Origin: Oligoflexia bacterium
GTDB lineage: Bacteria; Bdellovibrionota; Bacteriovoracia; Bacteriovoracales; Bacteriovoracaceae
Assembly (NCBI GenBank): GCA_024229115.1
Contig: JAAEST010000101.1
Coordinates: forward strand, 62,001 to 126,000
Reading direction: 5' to 3'
DNA: 64,000 nucleotides
Of the stretch, positions 1-8,352 are shown piece by piece. How positions within the stretch are numbered: the first letter of the stretch is position 1; every line of letters starts with the position of its first letter. The notes below the pieces were generated by a model. It ran no database searches, had not been told where the DNA came from, and saw only the letters and a program-made list of their open reading frames with translations. A program made the translations under genes and the position numbers.

Positions 1-209
1 GTGGGGTTGGTTTTGCCATTGAATTTAAAGATGATGTTTCACCTTTAGCAAAAGTGATTATTATCTCTGAAGCTTTTGTTTCTCAAATTATTAGTGCTAA
101 AGAAAAAGGAACTTTTGATAAAGCGGCAATCATTACTGAGTTAAGAGAGAAGTTCACAAGACACACTTATAAAAAGATTATTGATTGTTTAGAAACAATC
201 AGCCTTTAA
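1..209 (+). CDS. C-terminal end of an unidentified protein (5' partial)
   Basis: An open frame enters from the left edge (codons in frame from base 3) and runs about 68 codons to a TAA at 207-209. The fragment is hydrophobic at first and then charged, ending in DCLETISL. I do not recognise the family from this short tail. Its stop lies inside the 3' end of the convergent REC/HD-GYP gene, an 11-base overlap, which is the pattern of the other convergent pairs in this window. Confidence 0.6.
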   Translation, partial: GVGFAIEFKDDVSPLAKVIIISEAFVSQIISAKEKGTFDKAAIITELREKFTRHTYKKIIDCLETISL

Positions 210-1563
210 TCATTTTCTTTAAAAGTTTACTCGGTTCTTTAAAGTTACCTAAGTTGTAGTAACTAATAAATCCTGCCACAGTGTTATGAACAGATGTTTT
301 AGAGAGACCATTGATTGCCAACTGGGTGACAAAATTATTTGCAATAATAAAAACAGCACTAATCGCAGTAATTTTACTAGCGATGAGTCCTCGTGGATAA
401 CCACTACCATCTGGTAGTTCTTGATGTTCCTGAATAATAAATTCAACATCAGTAAATCCATTAAAGTGTCTCGCGAGTTCAGCTGCTTTATTTGGATGTT
501 CTTTCAATAATTCTTGCTGGTCATTATTGAGCATCTCGAACTCTGCCGAATCAATATGTGAAATTTTGGCCATGTCTTCATTTTCTAAGTAGCAATCATG
601 GATTATTGATGTAAGTCCTAGTTTTCTTCTGGAAAGGTCTGATCGCCAATCTAACTCTCGTGAGAGTGCTTCACACACATAGGCCTTTAAGACAGATTGT
701 TCTGCAAGGTCTGCATTTTCAAATGGAAAGTTATTTAAAACAGATTTTAAATCTTGAAGATATCTAAAATTCTTAGGAACAGAATCAATGAGTAGCTCAC
801 AAAACTTAATGACTATCTCACTTGGTCCAATATCTCTTAGGTATTGATGAATAACGAGAACACCAGCAATCTGGGCTTGAATAATCATTCTCGGTTGGTT
901 GGCTTTTTGGGAGAGTGTTAAAGTGATTTTTTCAATACTACTTTCTAAAAATTTCAAATGCTCATTCTTATGAAGATAAAGGTGTCTGATATTTCTTCTT
1001 TGAAAGTCTTGGATTGTTGATTGAGTATATTTCTTATTCGCTGTTATCACTTTTACGAATTTTGTTTTTGTAAGTTCGATATATACATCATAGGGAACTA
1101 TATCAAAGAGGTAGAAATTCTTAAGTCTTAGAGGAAGGTAGTCATCTTTATTGATTTCAACAATTGAATTTTCAAAGTCTTCTTTTTTGGCCCAGTCTAT
1201 AGATTCTTGGACAACACCCTTGAACTTTATTGGATCAAATGGTTTTTTGTAAAGAAAGACCATTTCATTTTCCATGTAGAATTGCTCATCTACACGGTCT
1301 TTGATCATGGCTTCTGTTCCGATAAAGATAGTAGCTCTTTCACCACTAGTGTCAAAGATCTCTTTTGCTAGATCTGATGGATCATCATCTTTAATAGAGC
1401 AATCAATGATAACTAATGCAAAAGGTCCTTCAAATGAAAGATAATTTAGGGCATCAGCCCCTTTAATAGCACATATTAGCTCTACTTTAGAAAAGTGAGC
1501 ATGAAAAATATTTCGAAGAAGATTCCATTCTTCTTTATTGTCACAGATAAAAAGAGCTTTCAA
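199..1563 (-). CDS. Response-regulator-type protein with C-terminal HD-GYP-like domain
   Basis: Probable cytoplasmic signalling protein of 454 residues. Residues 1-120 look like a receiver domain: the VIID segment places a candidate phospho-acceptor at D54, and K107 in YKKPF sits where the conserved lysine is expected. The C-terminal third resembles an HD-GYP domain, the family that degrades cyclic di-GMP: HD at 322-323, EHPNKAAEL around H356, and an EHQELPDGSGYP block near 379-390. The family's usual HDIGK reads HDCYLEN here and the first His of HHE is Glu, so metal binding and activity may be impaired. The start is TTG, preceded by AAGGA at good spacing. The gene is single and convergent with the gene at the left edge. 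It could be an active phosphodiesterase or a c-di-GMP-sensing or scaffold protein. Confidence 0.75.
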   Translation of the reverse strand: MKALFICDNKEEWNLLRNIFHAHFSKVELICAIKGADALNYLSFEGPFALVIIDCSIKDDDPSDLAKEIFDTSGERATIFIGTEAMIKDRVDEQFYMENEMVFLYKKPFDPIKFKGVVQESIDWAKKEDFENSIVEINKDDYLPLRLKNFYLFDIVPYDVYIELTKTKFVKVITANKKYTQSTIQDFQRRNIRHLYLHKNEHLKFLESSIEKITLTLSQKANQPRMIIQAQIAGVLVIHQYLRDIGPSEIVIKFCELLIDSVPKNFRYLQDLKSVLNNFPFENADLAEQSVLKAYVCEALSRELDWRSDLSRRKLGLTSIIHDCYLENEDMAKISHIDSAEFEMLNNDQQELLKEHPNKAAELARHFNGFTDVEFIIQEHQELPDGSGYPRGLIASKITAISAVFIIANNFVTQLAINGLSKTSVHNTVAGFISYYNLGNFKEPSKLLKKMIKG

Positions 1564-1631
1564 AATTTTCCTTTTGTTGTAACTATTTTAATCGAAAATG
1601 CTACTTTACAAAAGTCATTAATAAGAATCTT

Positions 1632-2144
1632 TTAGGAAACTTTTTTATTGGGAAACCAATCATTCCAATCGTCTGGATCTTCTTTTTTCACTCTCAAGCA
1701 GATTTGTGGAGACCATTTAGGAACTCTTGGAGGATTCTTTAAAGGCATATTGGCTTCATTAGGAAGTTGACTGCCTTTTCTAACGTTGCAGTCAGGACAA
1801 CAGGCCACTACATTTTCCCAGTCTGTACCTCCTTCTCTTGATTGAGGAACAACATGGTCTATAGTTAATTTACTTGCGGGTAATTTAATAAAACAATATT
1901 GGCATTGAAAATTATCTCTCCAGAATACATTTTGTCGGCTGAATTTTACTTTGTGACTAGTTCGGTGACGATTGAAGAGACGGAGTGTTTTGGGTAGGTT
2001 AAAGGTTTGGGTAGTTGATCTAATTTTCTTTTCAGAATACTCGGTGAGCACCTCGGCCCTGCCGGTGAAGAGGAGTATCATGGCCTTCTGCCAGGTGACT
2101 ATCCTCACGGGGAAATAGGTATTGTCTAATACCAGTGTTCTCAT
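1632..2144 (-). CDS. HNH endonuclease family protein
   Basis: A 170-residue protein with a textbook HNH nuclease core in its middle: CQYC (C81, C84), TIDHVVP (H97), ENVVACC (N111) and CPDCN. These are two zinc-binding CxxC pairs around the His-Asn-His metal finger. Stand-alone proteins of this type are common in bacteria and their physiological role is mostly unknown; nothing beside it suggests a restriction system. I chose the internal ATG at 2144 rather than one six codons upstream because AAGGAGG lies six bases before it, a near-perfect Shine-Dalgarno. Residues about 12-35 are encoded by codons with almost uniformly G or C third positions, quite unlike the rest of the gene or the window (see findings). 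Confidence 0.85.
   Translation of the reverse strand: MRTLVLDNTYFPVRIVTWQKAMILLFTGRAEVLTEYSEKKIRSTTQTFNLPKTLRLFNRHRTSHKVKFSRQNVFWRDNFQCQYCFIKLPASKLTIDHVVPQSREGGTDWENVVACCPDCNVRKGSQLPNEANMPLKNPPRVPKWSPQICLRVKKEDPDDWNDWFPNKKVS
2041..2113. other. GC-rich patch inside the HNH gene
   Basis: About 43 of the 70 bases from 2041 are G or C, and in the coding frame 22 of 24 consecutive codons end in G or C. Flanking codons on both sides return to AT-rich usage. It has no frame disruption. It looks like an imported or strongly constrained segment. Confidence 0.7.
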
Positions 2145-2272
2145 CAGTGACCTCCTTGCCATACTTGGCCAAAGTCCTACATTAATAGGATATCATGACT
2201 TTTCTCTGTTTCTAGGGCCTGTAAGAAAATGTGATATCTATCGGAAAACACGAGGTTTTTACTAGGAAATTA

Positions 2273-3166
2273 TTACTCTAGTGCCTCAATAAACTGCGAT
2301 ATATTGGCGTTCCCTGCAGTTTTATAGTCCACGAATAAATGTTGATGACCAATGCTAGAAGGGCTTTTAGTGATTGTTTTAACACTAGATCCAAGACGAT
2401 TAAAGAAAGAAATCGAATCTTTATAATGAATGAGTTCATCCTCCTTATTTAGAAAAACCGTTATTCTTGAATTAGTTTTATAAGAAAGATTATCTTCAAT
2501 ATTTTTATGAAGAAGTTTCACAGATCGGTATTCACCAAGACTTGTAAAATCAAAGCTTGAATATTCTTTGAGGTTCTTACTTGGTATTTTGGTATCTCCA
2601 CTTAAGAAAAAAAGTCCTTGATGAAGTGAAAATAACCATTTTACTTTAATAGCTGGTGCAAGAAAAACATGCTTATGAAATCTCATCTTGCTATCAGTTA
2701 ATTTCCAGAAAGTTATAAGAGAGCCAAGACTTTGAGAAATTGTTTTAATAGGTTTATTTGTTCTTTTAAATTCCACAGTCATTAACTCAAAGGCACAGTA
2801 AATATCTTTCTTCCAATTGTTGATTATATTATCATTTTTTAAGTTAGCTTGATTCTTAAGTGATCCTGTGAGTGCCAGTCTATAGACTGAATATCCTCTG
2901 TTGATTAGTTCCAATGATAAGTCATTCATGGCCATAGGGATAAGGTTTAACCCATGTATAACAAGAACTGTTCCTTTGAAATTCTTATTTTTTGAATTGT
3001 CGTAGAAGAGTGAAGAATTGGTGGTATCAAAAAGTTTTGTGGAACTTACTTTAGTTGGAGTGTTACAAGCTTTGCTTGTAGTACTGGATATCAAGAAAAT
3101 GCATACTACTGTAACGTAATAAAACTTTCTGGTCTTCTGAAAAAGAATAGAGGTACCCTGACCCAA
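2273..3166 (-). CDS. Secreted alpha/beta-hydrolase fold protein
   Basis: A 297-residue protein with an N-terminal hydrophobic segment (about 16-30) ending in SKA-C, which looks like a signal peptide; the sequence before the Cys is not a good lipobox. The body has alpha/beta-hydrolase landmarks: VLVIHGLN (oxyanion HG at 71-72), a nucleophile elbow SQSLG with S146, an acid candidate D243, and a His candidate in GHQH (H274). The elbow begins with Ser rather than the usual Gly. Substrate unknown; probably an esterase or lipase-like periplasmic enzyme. The start is TTG, chosen because GGAG stands seven bases upstream and no ATG exists in frame. It overlaps the end of apaG by about 60 bases, so the two are probably co-transcribed and coupled. 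Confidence 0.7.
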   Translation of the reverse strand: MGQGTSILFQKTRKFYYVTVVCIFLISSTTSKACNTPTKVSSTKLFDTTNSSLFYDNSKNKNFKGTVLVIHGLNLIPMAMNDLSLELINRGYSVYRLALTGSLKNQANLKNDNIINNWKKDIYCAFELMTVEFKRTNKPIKTISQSLGSLITFWKLTDSKMRFHKHVFLAPAIKVKWLFSLHQGLFFLSGDTKIPSKNLKEYSSFDFTSLGEYRSVKLLHKNIEDNLSYKTNSRITVFLNKEDELIHYKDSISFFNRLGSSVKTITKSPSSIGHQHLFVDYKTAGNANISQFIEALE

Positions 3167-3525
3167 AATCTATCTCCATTGTCATACTGAAGTTCAAACT
3201 TTCCTCTCATATTTCCAGTAGGAGTTGAGAGGGGACAGAAACTAGTATACTCAAAGCTTTCATTTGGTTCAATTTCAGGACGTTGGCCAATAACACCTTC
3301 ACCATTAATGAATTTTTCTACTTTTTTACCATCTCTAATAATCCAATGACGATTAAGGAGTTTGACCTTTTCATCTGAATTATTAGTAATCTCAATTTTA
3401 TAGGCAAAGAAGAAGTAGTCATCTTCAGGAGAACTTTTCTCAGAAATATAAAAAGGTGTAGCACGAACATGAATATCTCGTGTGACCTCATTATAACTTG
3501 GTGTTTGCGTTCTTGGTTCTAACAT
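3106..3525 (-). CDS. apaG: ApaG domain protein
   Basis: ApaG-family protein of 139 residues, a small beta-sandwich protein often annotated in connection with Co2+/Mg2+ resistance, though its biochemical role is unsettled. Family hallmarks are all present: the YKIEITNNS strand, LLNRHWIIRDG, the G-E-G-V-I-G turn, the F-E-Y-T-S-F strand and TPTGNMRGKFEL. I prefer the ATG at 3525 because AAGAGG lies just upstream; an ATG eight codons earlier (3549) has no ribosome site. It is followed by the overlapping hydrolase gene on the same strand, and purF is divergent upstream. Confidence 0.9.
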   Translation of the reverse strand: MLEPRTQTPSYNEVTRDIHVRATPFYISEKSSPEDDYFFFAYKIEITNNSDEKVKLLNRHWIIRDGKKVEKFINGEGVIGQRPEIEPNESFEYTSFCPLSTPTGNMRGKFELQYDNGDRFWVRVPLFFFRRPESFITLQ

Positions 3526-3607
3526 AATGCCTCTTGTTGAATGCACCATAGCAATTGCATTTCAATCCTGCAAGTCAAAAAGCTGACACAAATCAACGGT
3601 ATTTCTT

Positions 3608-3627
3608 ATACTTAAGAGTTTAAGTAT
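3608..3627. promoter_or_regulatory. Perfect inverted repeat in the apaG-purF intergenic region
   Basis: ATACTTAA and TTAAGTAT form perfect 8-base arms around a 4-base spacer, about 100 bases before purF and 80 before apaG. The dyad is AT-only apart from one GC pair per arm and has no U-run, so it looks like a protein-binding site rather than a terminator. Binding protein unknown. Confidence 0.4.
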
Positions 3628-3676
3628 TAGCTATGCTTATGTGGTGAATAAGTTTATCTAATTTTTTTGTGGCCAT
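3620..3676 (-). CDS. Possible 18-residue small ORF upstream of apaG
   Basis: ATG at 3676 is preceded by AAAGGAG six bases upstream, one of the best ribosome sites in the region, and opens an 18-codon frame starting MATKKLDKLIHH and ending in TAA inside the inverted repeat. It lies between divergent purF and apaG. It may be a leader peptide, a small protein, or a relic of a longer gene; no homology can be judged at this length. Confidence 0.3.
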   Translation of the reverse strand: MATKKLDKLIHHISIANT

Positions 3677-3727
3677 ATCGATCTCCTTTCTGAAATATAG
3701 AGTTAGAACTTTAAAAGGAATTTTTAA

Positions 3728-5209
3728 ATGTGTGGTGTTGTTGGTGTTATTAATACTAAGGATTACTCAGAGGAGTTGGCTTCTTATGCGACTTATAAGG
3801 CCCTTCTCAATCTTCAGCACCGTGGTCAGGATGCTGCAGGTATTGTTTCTTTCAATGAAAATAAACAGAAATTTAAAACTTATAAGAATCTAGGTCTGAT
3901 CTCTAAGGTTTTTAAGGCCGAAAATTTTGAAAAGCTCTTAGGGAAATCTTCTTTAGGGCACAACCGCTACGCAACTGTAGGTAGTGATGGTGTTGAGGAT
4001 CTTCAGCCTATTGTCCAGGGCTATCCATCAGGAATGGCCATGGCCCACAATGGTAACTTGGTAAATTACCATTCATTAGTTGATAAATTAAATTACGAAG
4101 AAGGAATTCAATTTTTAACAAGTAACGATTTAGAAATTTTGATTTGCTTAATGGAAAAAGGGTTAATGGGAATGTCTCCTAGACCATCAAGTAGTGAATG
4201 TTTCAATTATTTAACAGTTGGAGCAAAGAAAATTTTTAATGAAGCTCTTGGGTCCTTTAGTCTTGTTGGTTTATTGGCCAATGGCGGTCTTTTTGCCATG
4301 AGAGATCCTAATGGTCTCAAGCCATTGGTACTTGGTAAAAAAATAGATGAAGCTGGTAATGAGTCTTTCATGTTCTGTAGTGAAACGATTGCTCTAGACT
4401 TTACTGGATATGAATATGTTCGAGATGTTAATCCCGGAGAGTTAGTTTTTATTGATAATGAAGGAACTCTTCGTTCATATCAATTTGAAAATAGTAAACG
4501 TAAAAACTGTATGTTTGAGTGGGTATACTTTAGTGCAGCTGAATCAACGATAGAAAATCGCAGTGTTTATAATGTGAGACTCAATTTAGGTAATATGCTG
4601 GCTAAGAAACTAAGACCACTAATCACTAATGGTGAGATTAGTCCTGACTATGTTTGTCCTGTTCCTGACACTTCAAGAACATCTAGTATTTCATTGGCCG
4701 AAAATCTTGGTCTTCCGTATCGTGAAGGTCTGATTAAAAACCGCTATGTCCAAAGAAGTTTTATTCTCAACTCTCAAACTAAAAGAGAGAAAGCACTAGA
4801 GCTGAAATTAAGTCCTGTTAGGTCACAAATTGAAGGAAAGAGTATTCTCCTTGTCGATGATTCACTTGTGAGAGGAACAACCTCTAAGAAGATCATTCAA
4901 CTGCTTAAGAAGAATGGTGCGAAGGATGTCACTTTGGCCATTGCGTGTCCACCACTTAGATATGGTTGTTATTATGGAATTGATTTCCCATCACGGGAAG
5001 AGCTTATGGCCAACGGTAGAAGCGTTGAAGAAATTGCAGAATTCGTTGGGGCCAACAGAGTTATTTACCTTGATGAACAAGATTTAAAAGAGGCGATTAA
5101 TTCAAATGAATTATGTATGGCCTGTGTAAATAATAATTATCCGACGATTACGGATGATGCCGAAAATTTTATAAATAAACGTGATGAATTAAGAGAGGAA
5201 TTATCATGA
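3728..5209 (+). CDS. purF: Amidophosphoribosyltransferase
   Basis: First committed enzyme of purine synthesis: transfers glutamine amide nitrogen to PRPP to give phosphoribosylamine. The 493-residue protein begins Met-Cys-Gly-Val-Val, so removal of Met exposes the N-terminal nucleophile Cys of the class II glutaminase domain without a propeptide. Further marks are LQHRGQDAAGI, the G-H-N-R-Y-A-T-V-G block, AHNGNLVN and TSNDLE in the glutaminase half, and the PRPP loop LLVDDSLVRGTT near residues 372-383 in the phosphoribosyltransferase half. AAGGAA precedes the ATG. It heads the nine-gene pur operon and its TGA overlaps the ATG of purE. The 180-base upstream region has an inverted repeat but no recognisable purine riboswitch. 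Confidence 0.97.
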   Translation: MCGVVGVINTKDYSEELASYATYKALLNLQHRGQDAAGIVSFNENKQKFKTYKNLGLISKVFKAENFEKLLGKSSLGHNRYATVGSDGVEDLQPIVQGYPSGMAMAHNGNLVNYHSLVDKLNYEEGIQFLTSNDLEILICLMEKGLMGMSPRPSSSECFNYLTVGAKKIFNEALGSFSLVGLLANGGLFAMRDPNGLKPLVLGKKIDEAGNESFMFCSETIALDFTGYEYVRDVNPGELVFIDNEGTLRSYQFENSKRKNCMFEWVYFSAAESTIENRSVYNVRLNLGNMLAKKLRPLITNGEISPDYVCPVPDTSRTSSISLAENLGLPYREGLIKNRYVQRSFILNSQTKREKALELKLSPVRSQIEGKSILLVDDSLVRGTTSKKIIQLLKKNGAKDVTLAIACPPLRYGCYYGIDFPSREELMANGRSVEEIAEFVGANRVIYLDEQDLKEAINSNELCMACVNNNYPTITDDAENFINKRDELREELS

Positions 5210-5958
5210 AAATTTTAGTTTTATTTGGAAGTAAGAGTGACGCTTTTGTTAGTGAGCCTTTAGTAGATGAGTTGAAAAAGTCATTTACTGTAGACTTTGA
5301 AGTTATCAGTGCTCATAGAAATCCTGATAGGCTTCATGAGAGACTTGGGCAAGACGATTTTCATTGTATTGTGGCCGGTGCTGGATTATCTGCCCATTTA
5401 CCGGGTGTTTGTGCTTCATTAACAAAGAAGCCAGTGTTTGGTCTTCCTGTAACATCACAACTTGGTGGAATGGATTCTTTAATGAGTATCGTGCAAATGC
5501 CTTATGGAATTCCGGTAGGGAGTTTATCTCCTGGAAATGGTTTATACCTAAGATCATGGTTAGAAGACTTTCTAAATACAAATGTTGATTTAAGTAACCC
5601 CTCTGTAAATCTAGTGATTGACCCAAAGAGAGAAAATCACGAATTCTATTCCAAAGAGGCTACACGTCTTAATGATTTATTAAGTGAATTAAATTTTGCT
5701 CATACAAAATCTGAAAAAGTTGATGAGTCTAAACTAAATATTCAATTATTAGCCGGTTTTGATACTGAAAGAACTATTAATACTAAATTTTCTATTAATA
5801 ACTTTATTCTTGATAATAGCGAAAAAGCAACACCTCAAGCTTCTCTAAAATACTTCAGTGAAATGAATAAGAATGAGGGGGTTTACTGTGGAATTTCTAA
5901 TACTAGAAACTCACTTCTATTCTGGAATAAATTAATTGAAATTAGGAGATCACTATAA
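5206..5958 (+). CDS. purE: PurE-type carboxyaminoimidazole ribonucleotide mutase with C-terminal extension
   Basis: Carboxylation step from AIR to CAIR. Residues about 1-160 are a PurE domain: GSKSD, VISAHRNPDRL, AGAGLSAHLPGV, GGMDSLMSIVQMP and YGIPVG. The AHLPG form resembles class I PurE (N5-CAIR mutase), which normally needs PurK, yet no purK is in this operon. The protein has 250 residues, about 90 more than usual. The extra C-terminal part (FYSKEATRL... onward) is hydrophilic and I recognise no domain in it. The ATG overlaps the purF stop and the TAA overlaps the purC start (TAATG), so translation is coupled. Confidence 0.9.
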   Translation: MKILVLFGSKSDAFVSEPLVDELKKSFTVDFEVISAHRNPDRLHERLGQDDFHCIVAGAGLSAHLPGVCASLTKKPVFGLPVTSQLGGMDSLMSIVQMPYGIPVGSLSPGNGLYLRSWLEDFLNTNVDLSNPSVNLVIDPKRENHEFYSKEATRLNDLLSELNFAHTKSEKVDESKLNIQLLAGFDTERTINTKFSINNFILDNSEKATPQASLKYFSEMNKNEGVYCGISNTRNSLLFWNKLIEIRRSL

Positions 5959-7109
5959 TGGAAAAGCAATTGGAAAAATTAAGATCAGGGTCAGTTAAGG
6001 ATTTAATGCAAGATCAAGAGGGGCAACTATATTTTAGTTTTAGTGATCGTTACTCTATTTTTGATTGGGGTGAAATGCCAGATAATATTACTGAAAAAGG
6101 TATGGCCCTGTCATATTTTGCTCAGGCATTTTTCTCTATTCTTGAGTCTCCAGATTTATGGACTAAATGGTCAATGGGACTTGGTCACTATCCTTATATC
6201 AATCAAGATATCATTAGAGACCTTTCACAAAGTGGTTTAAAGACACATATGATCTCGAAAAGAAAGAGTGTGTGGAAAGAGGGGCTTCTACCAATTAAAG
6301 CTTTTGAAATTTTGAAGCCATCAATAAATCAAACCACACAAGGTGAAGAGTATGATTACTCTTCTTACGAGAGTCGCCCAACATCAACACTTGTTCCACT
6401 TGAAGTTATTTTTAGATTTGGTGCACCTAAGGGAAGTAGCCTTTTTAAAAGAATTAATAATGATCGCTATAGAGAAGAAATTGGTCTTGAGATAATACCA
6501 AAAGAAGGTGACCTTTTTGAAAAGCCAGTGATTGAATTTAGCACTAAGCTTGAAAGTGAAGATAGAATGCTTACTTATTCAGAAGCTAAGAAAATTGCAA
6601 GATTATCTGATGCTGAATTCAATAAACTCCTTGATTTAACAAAAATTCTTGCCCTTAGATGTAAATCAATTTTTAGAGAAGGAAAGGTTTTTCTTTGGGA
6701 CGGGAAGTTTGAATTTGCTTTTGGTGAGCAAAATGAAAATGGTGATAGAGAATTCATTATCATTGATAGTATCGGACCAGATGAGTTGAGGTTAAGTTCA
6801 CAAGGGATTCCTCTTTCAAAGCAAAATTTAAGAGATTGTTATGTGAATAGCAGTTGGCATGGACGTGTTGAGCAATCAAAGAAAACGGCAAAAGATAAGG
6901 GGCTGCTAAATTGGAAAGATTACTATTATCAAACTTTTCCAAATGAAGAGCCTCCAAGATTGGAAAATAAGCAAATTGAACTTTACTCAAATATGTACAA
7001 GGCACTTGCTAATACACTTGCAATTTCTTTAGAGGATAATAAACCTTTTCCTAATGCTGTCGAATTGCTCGATGTGGTTAACCAAATTAGTGAGTCTAAG
7101 AATGGATAA
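5958..7109 (+). CDS. purC: SAICAR synthetase, long form
   Basis: Joins CAIR and aspartate with ATP to make SAICAR. Recognisable PurC elements are GSVKDLM near the start (family GKVRDLY), SDRYSIFDWG, the nucleotide-side strand PLEVIFRFGAPKGSSL, KPVIEFSTKLESEDR, and WDGKFEFAFGE with the downstream acidic strand IIDSIGPDELRLSS. At 383 residues it is much longer than the usual 240-300; the extra length is in an insertion around residues 85-140 and a C-terminal helical tail. Its position between purE and purD supports the call. The stop overlaps the purD start by eight bases. Confidence 0.9.
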   Translation: MEKQLEKLRSGSVKDLMQDQEGQLYFSFSDRYSIFDWGEMPDNITEKGMALSYFAQAFFSILESPDLWTKWSMGLGHYPYINQDIIRDLSQSGLKTHMISKRKSVWKEGLLPIKAFEILKPSINQTTQGEEYDYSSYESRPTSTLVPLEVIFRFGAPKGSSLFKRINNDRYREEIGLEIIPKEGDLFEKPVIEFSTKLESEDRMLTYSEAKKIARLSDAEFNKLLDLTKILALRCKSIFREGKVFLWDGKFEFAFGEQNENGDREFIIIDSIGPDELRLSSQGIPLSKQNLRDCYVNSSWHGRVEQSKKTAKDKGLLNWKDYYYQTFPNEEPPRLENKQIELYSNMYKALANTLAISLEDNKPFPNAVELLDVVNQISESKNG

Positions 7110-8352
7110 AGTTTTAGTACTAGGTTCTGGAGGGCGTGAGCATGCGATTTGCTTTCGCCTTCTTGCAGATGATGTTCAAGTTCATTGTTTTCCTGGAAAT
7201 GCAGGAATGTTAAGTGACGAGATCATTATTCCGAGTGTTAAACTTACTGAAGAAAGTATTCGCGAATACTGCTTACAAGAAAATATAGATAAAATTATAA
7301 TTGGTCCTGAACAATATATTGTGAATGGTTTAAGTGATCAATTGAAAGAAAGTTTCAAAGTTATCGCCCCTTCAATCCACGCCGTTGAGCTTGAAGCGTC
7401 AAAATCTTTTAGCAAAGAATTTATGATTAAGTACGATATCCCAACGGCAAAGGGTGTAGACTTTAATGATACTCGATCAGCTCAAGATTTTTATCACTCA
7501 ATTGCTAGCAATGAGAAAGCTGTTATCAAAGTTGATGGGCTTGCATCTGGAAAAGGAGTTTTCCTCCCTGAGAATCTAGTGCAGGCCGATGAAATTCTAA
7601 AAAATCTTTTTGAGAATAAAGACTATTTTATTCAAACAAACAAAGTGGTCATTGAAGAGTTACTGGTAGGGCTTGAATTTTCAATGTTCTATTATATTAA
7701 AAAAGGCAAGCCTTGTCTTTTAGGTTTTGCAAGGGATCACAAAAGATTACTTGATGGAAATAAAGGACCAAATACTGGTGGTATGGGTTGTATTTCTTAT
7801 CCAGATCTACTTAATGATAAACAAATAAAAGAGATCGAAACTAAAATTCTTTATCCGACTCTCGCAGGCATGAGAAAAGAAGGACGAGAATATGAAGGAT
7901 TTCTTTTCTTAGGTCTAATGCTTACAAAAGATGGATTTAAGGTGATTGAATATAATTGTCGCTTGGGTGATCCTGAAACACAGACAATTTTACCTCTATT
8001 AAAAGGTAATTTTTATCATCTTCTTTTTGATGAAGAGACCTTTAATATCGAAAGAAAAATGAGCAATTCTATTCATGTTGTCTGTTCTTCTGAGAATTAT
8101 TCGAATCAAGATGGTAAGACCATGCTGTTAGATCAAAAACTAAATATTCCTAATATAACTGATGACAAATTAAAAATCTTTTTTGCAGGTGTTAAATCTA
8201 AAGAAGGGAGCCTAGTCAATTCAGGAGGGCGCGTTCTTGGTGTGACTTCAATTGATTCAGATCTTGAGTGTGCAAGAAATATGGCCTTGAATATGTGTAA
8301 AGAAATTGATTTTAATGGAAAACATTTTAGGAGGGACATTGGACACTACTAA
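7102..8352 (+). CDS. purD: Phosphoribosylamine-glycine ligase
   Basis: ATP-grasp enzyme that ligates glycine to phosphoribosylamine, giving GAR. It starts with VLVLGSGGREHAI, the standard PurD opening, followed by the ATP-grasp strand VIKVDGLASGKGVF, the LVGLEFSMF strand, NTGGMGCISY, and the metal/ATP site VIEYNCRLGDPETQ. At 416 residues it is normal in length. I place the start at 7102 (MDKVLVLG), eight bases inside purC; a longer reading upstream adds 16 residues that lie entirely within purC. No strong ribosome site, so it is probably translated by coupling. It overlaps purN by 14 bases. Confidence 0.95.
   Translation: MDKVLVLGSGGREHAICFRLLADDVQVHCFPGNAGMLSDEIIIPSVKLTEESIREYCLQENIDKIIIGPEQYIVNGLSDQLKESFKVIAPSIHAVELEASKSFSKEFMIKYDIPTAKGVDFNDTRSAQDFYHSIASNEKAVIKVDGLASGKGVFLPENLVQADEILKNLFENKDYFIQTNKVVIEELLVGLEFSMFYYIKKGKPCLLGFARDHKRLLDGNKGPNTGGMGCISYPDLLNDKQIKEIETKILYPTLAGMRKEGREYEGFLFLGLMLTKDGFKVIEYNCRLGDPETQTILPLLKGNFYHLLFDEETFNIERKMSNSIHVVCSSENYSNQDGKTMLLDQKLNIPNITDDKLKIFFAGVKSKEGSLVNSGGRVLGVTSIDSDLECARNMALNMCKEIDFNGKHFRRDIGHY

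Noticed and set aside
1632-2144. Restriction-modification or phage-defence locus around the HNH nuclease
   Set aside because: No methyltransferase, specificity subunit or defence partner is adjacent; neighbours are a signalling protein and a hydrolase.
3526-3549. Longer N terminus for ApaG
   Set aside because: The upstream ATG lacks a ribosome site, whereas the one at 3525 has AAGAGG just before it.
3550-3727. Purine riboswitch upstream of purF
   Set aside because: I looked for the conserved loop and junction bases of the purine aptamer and did not see them; only an AT-rich dyad is present.
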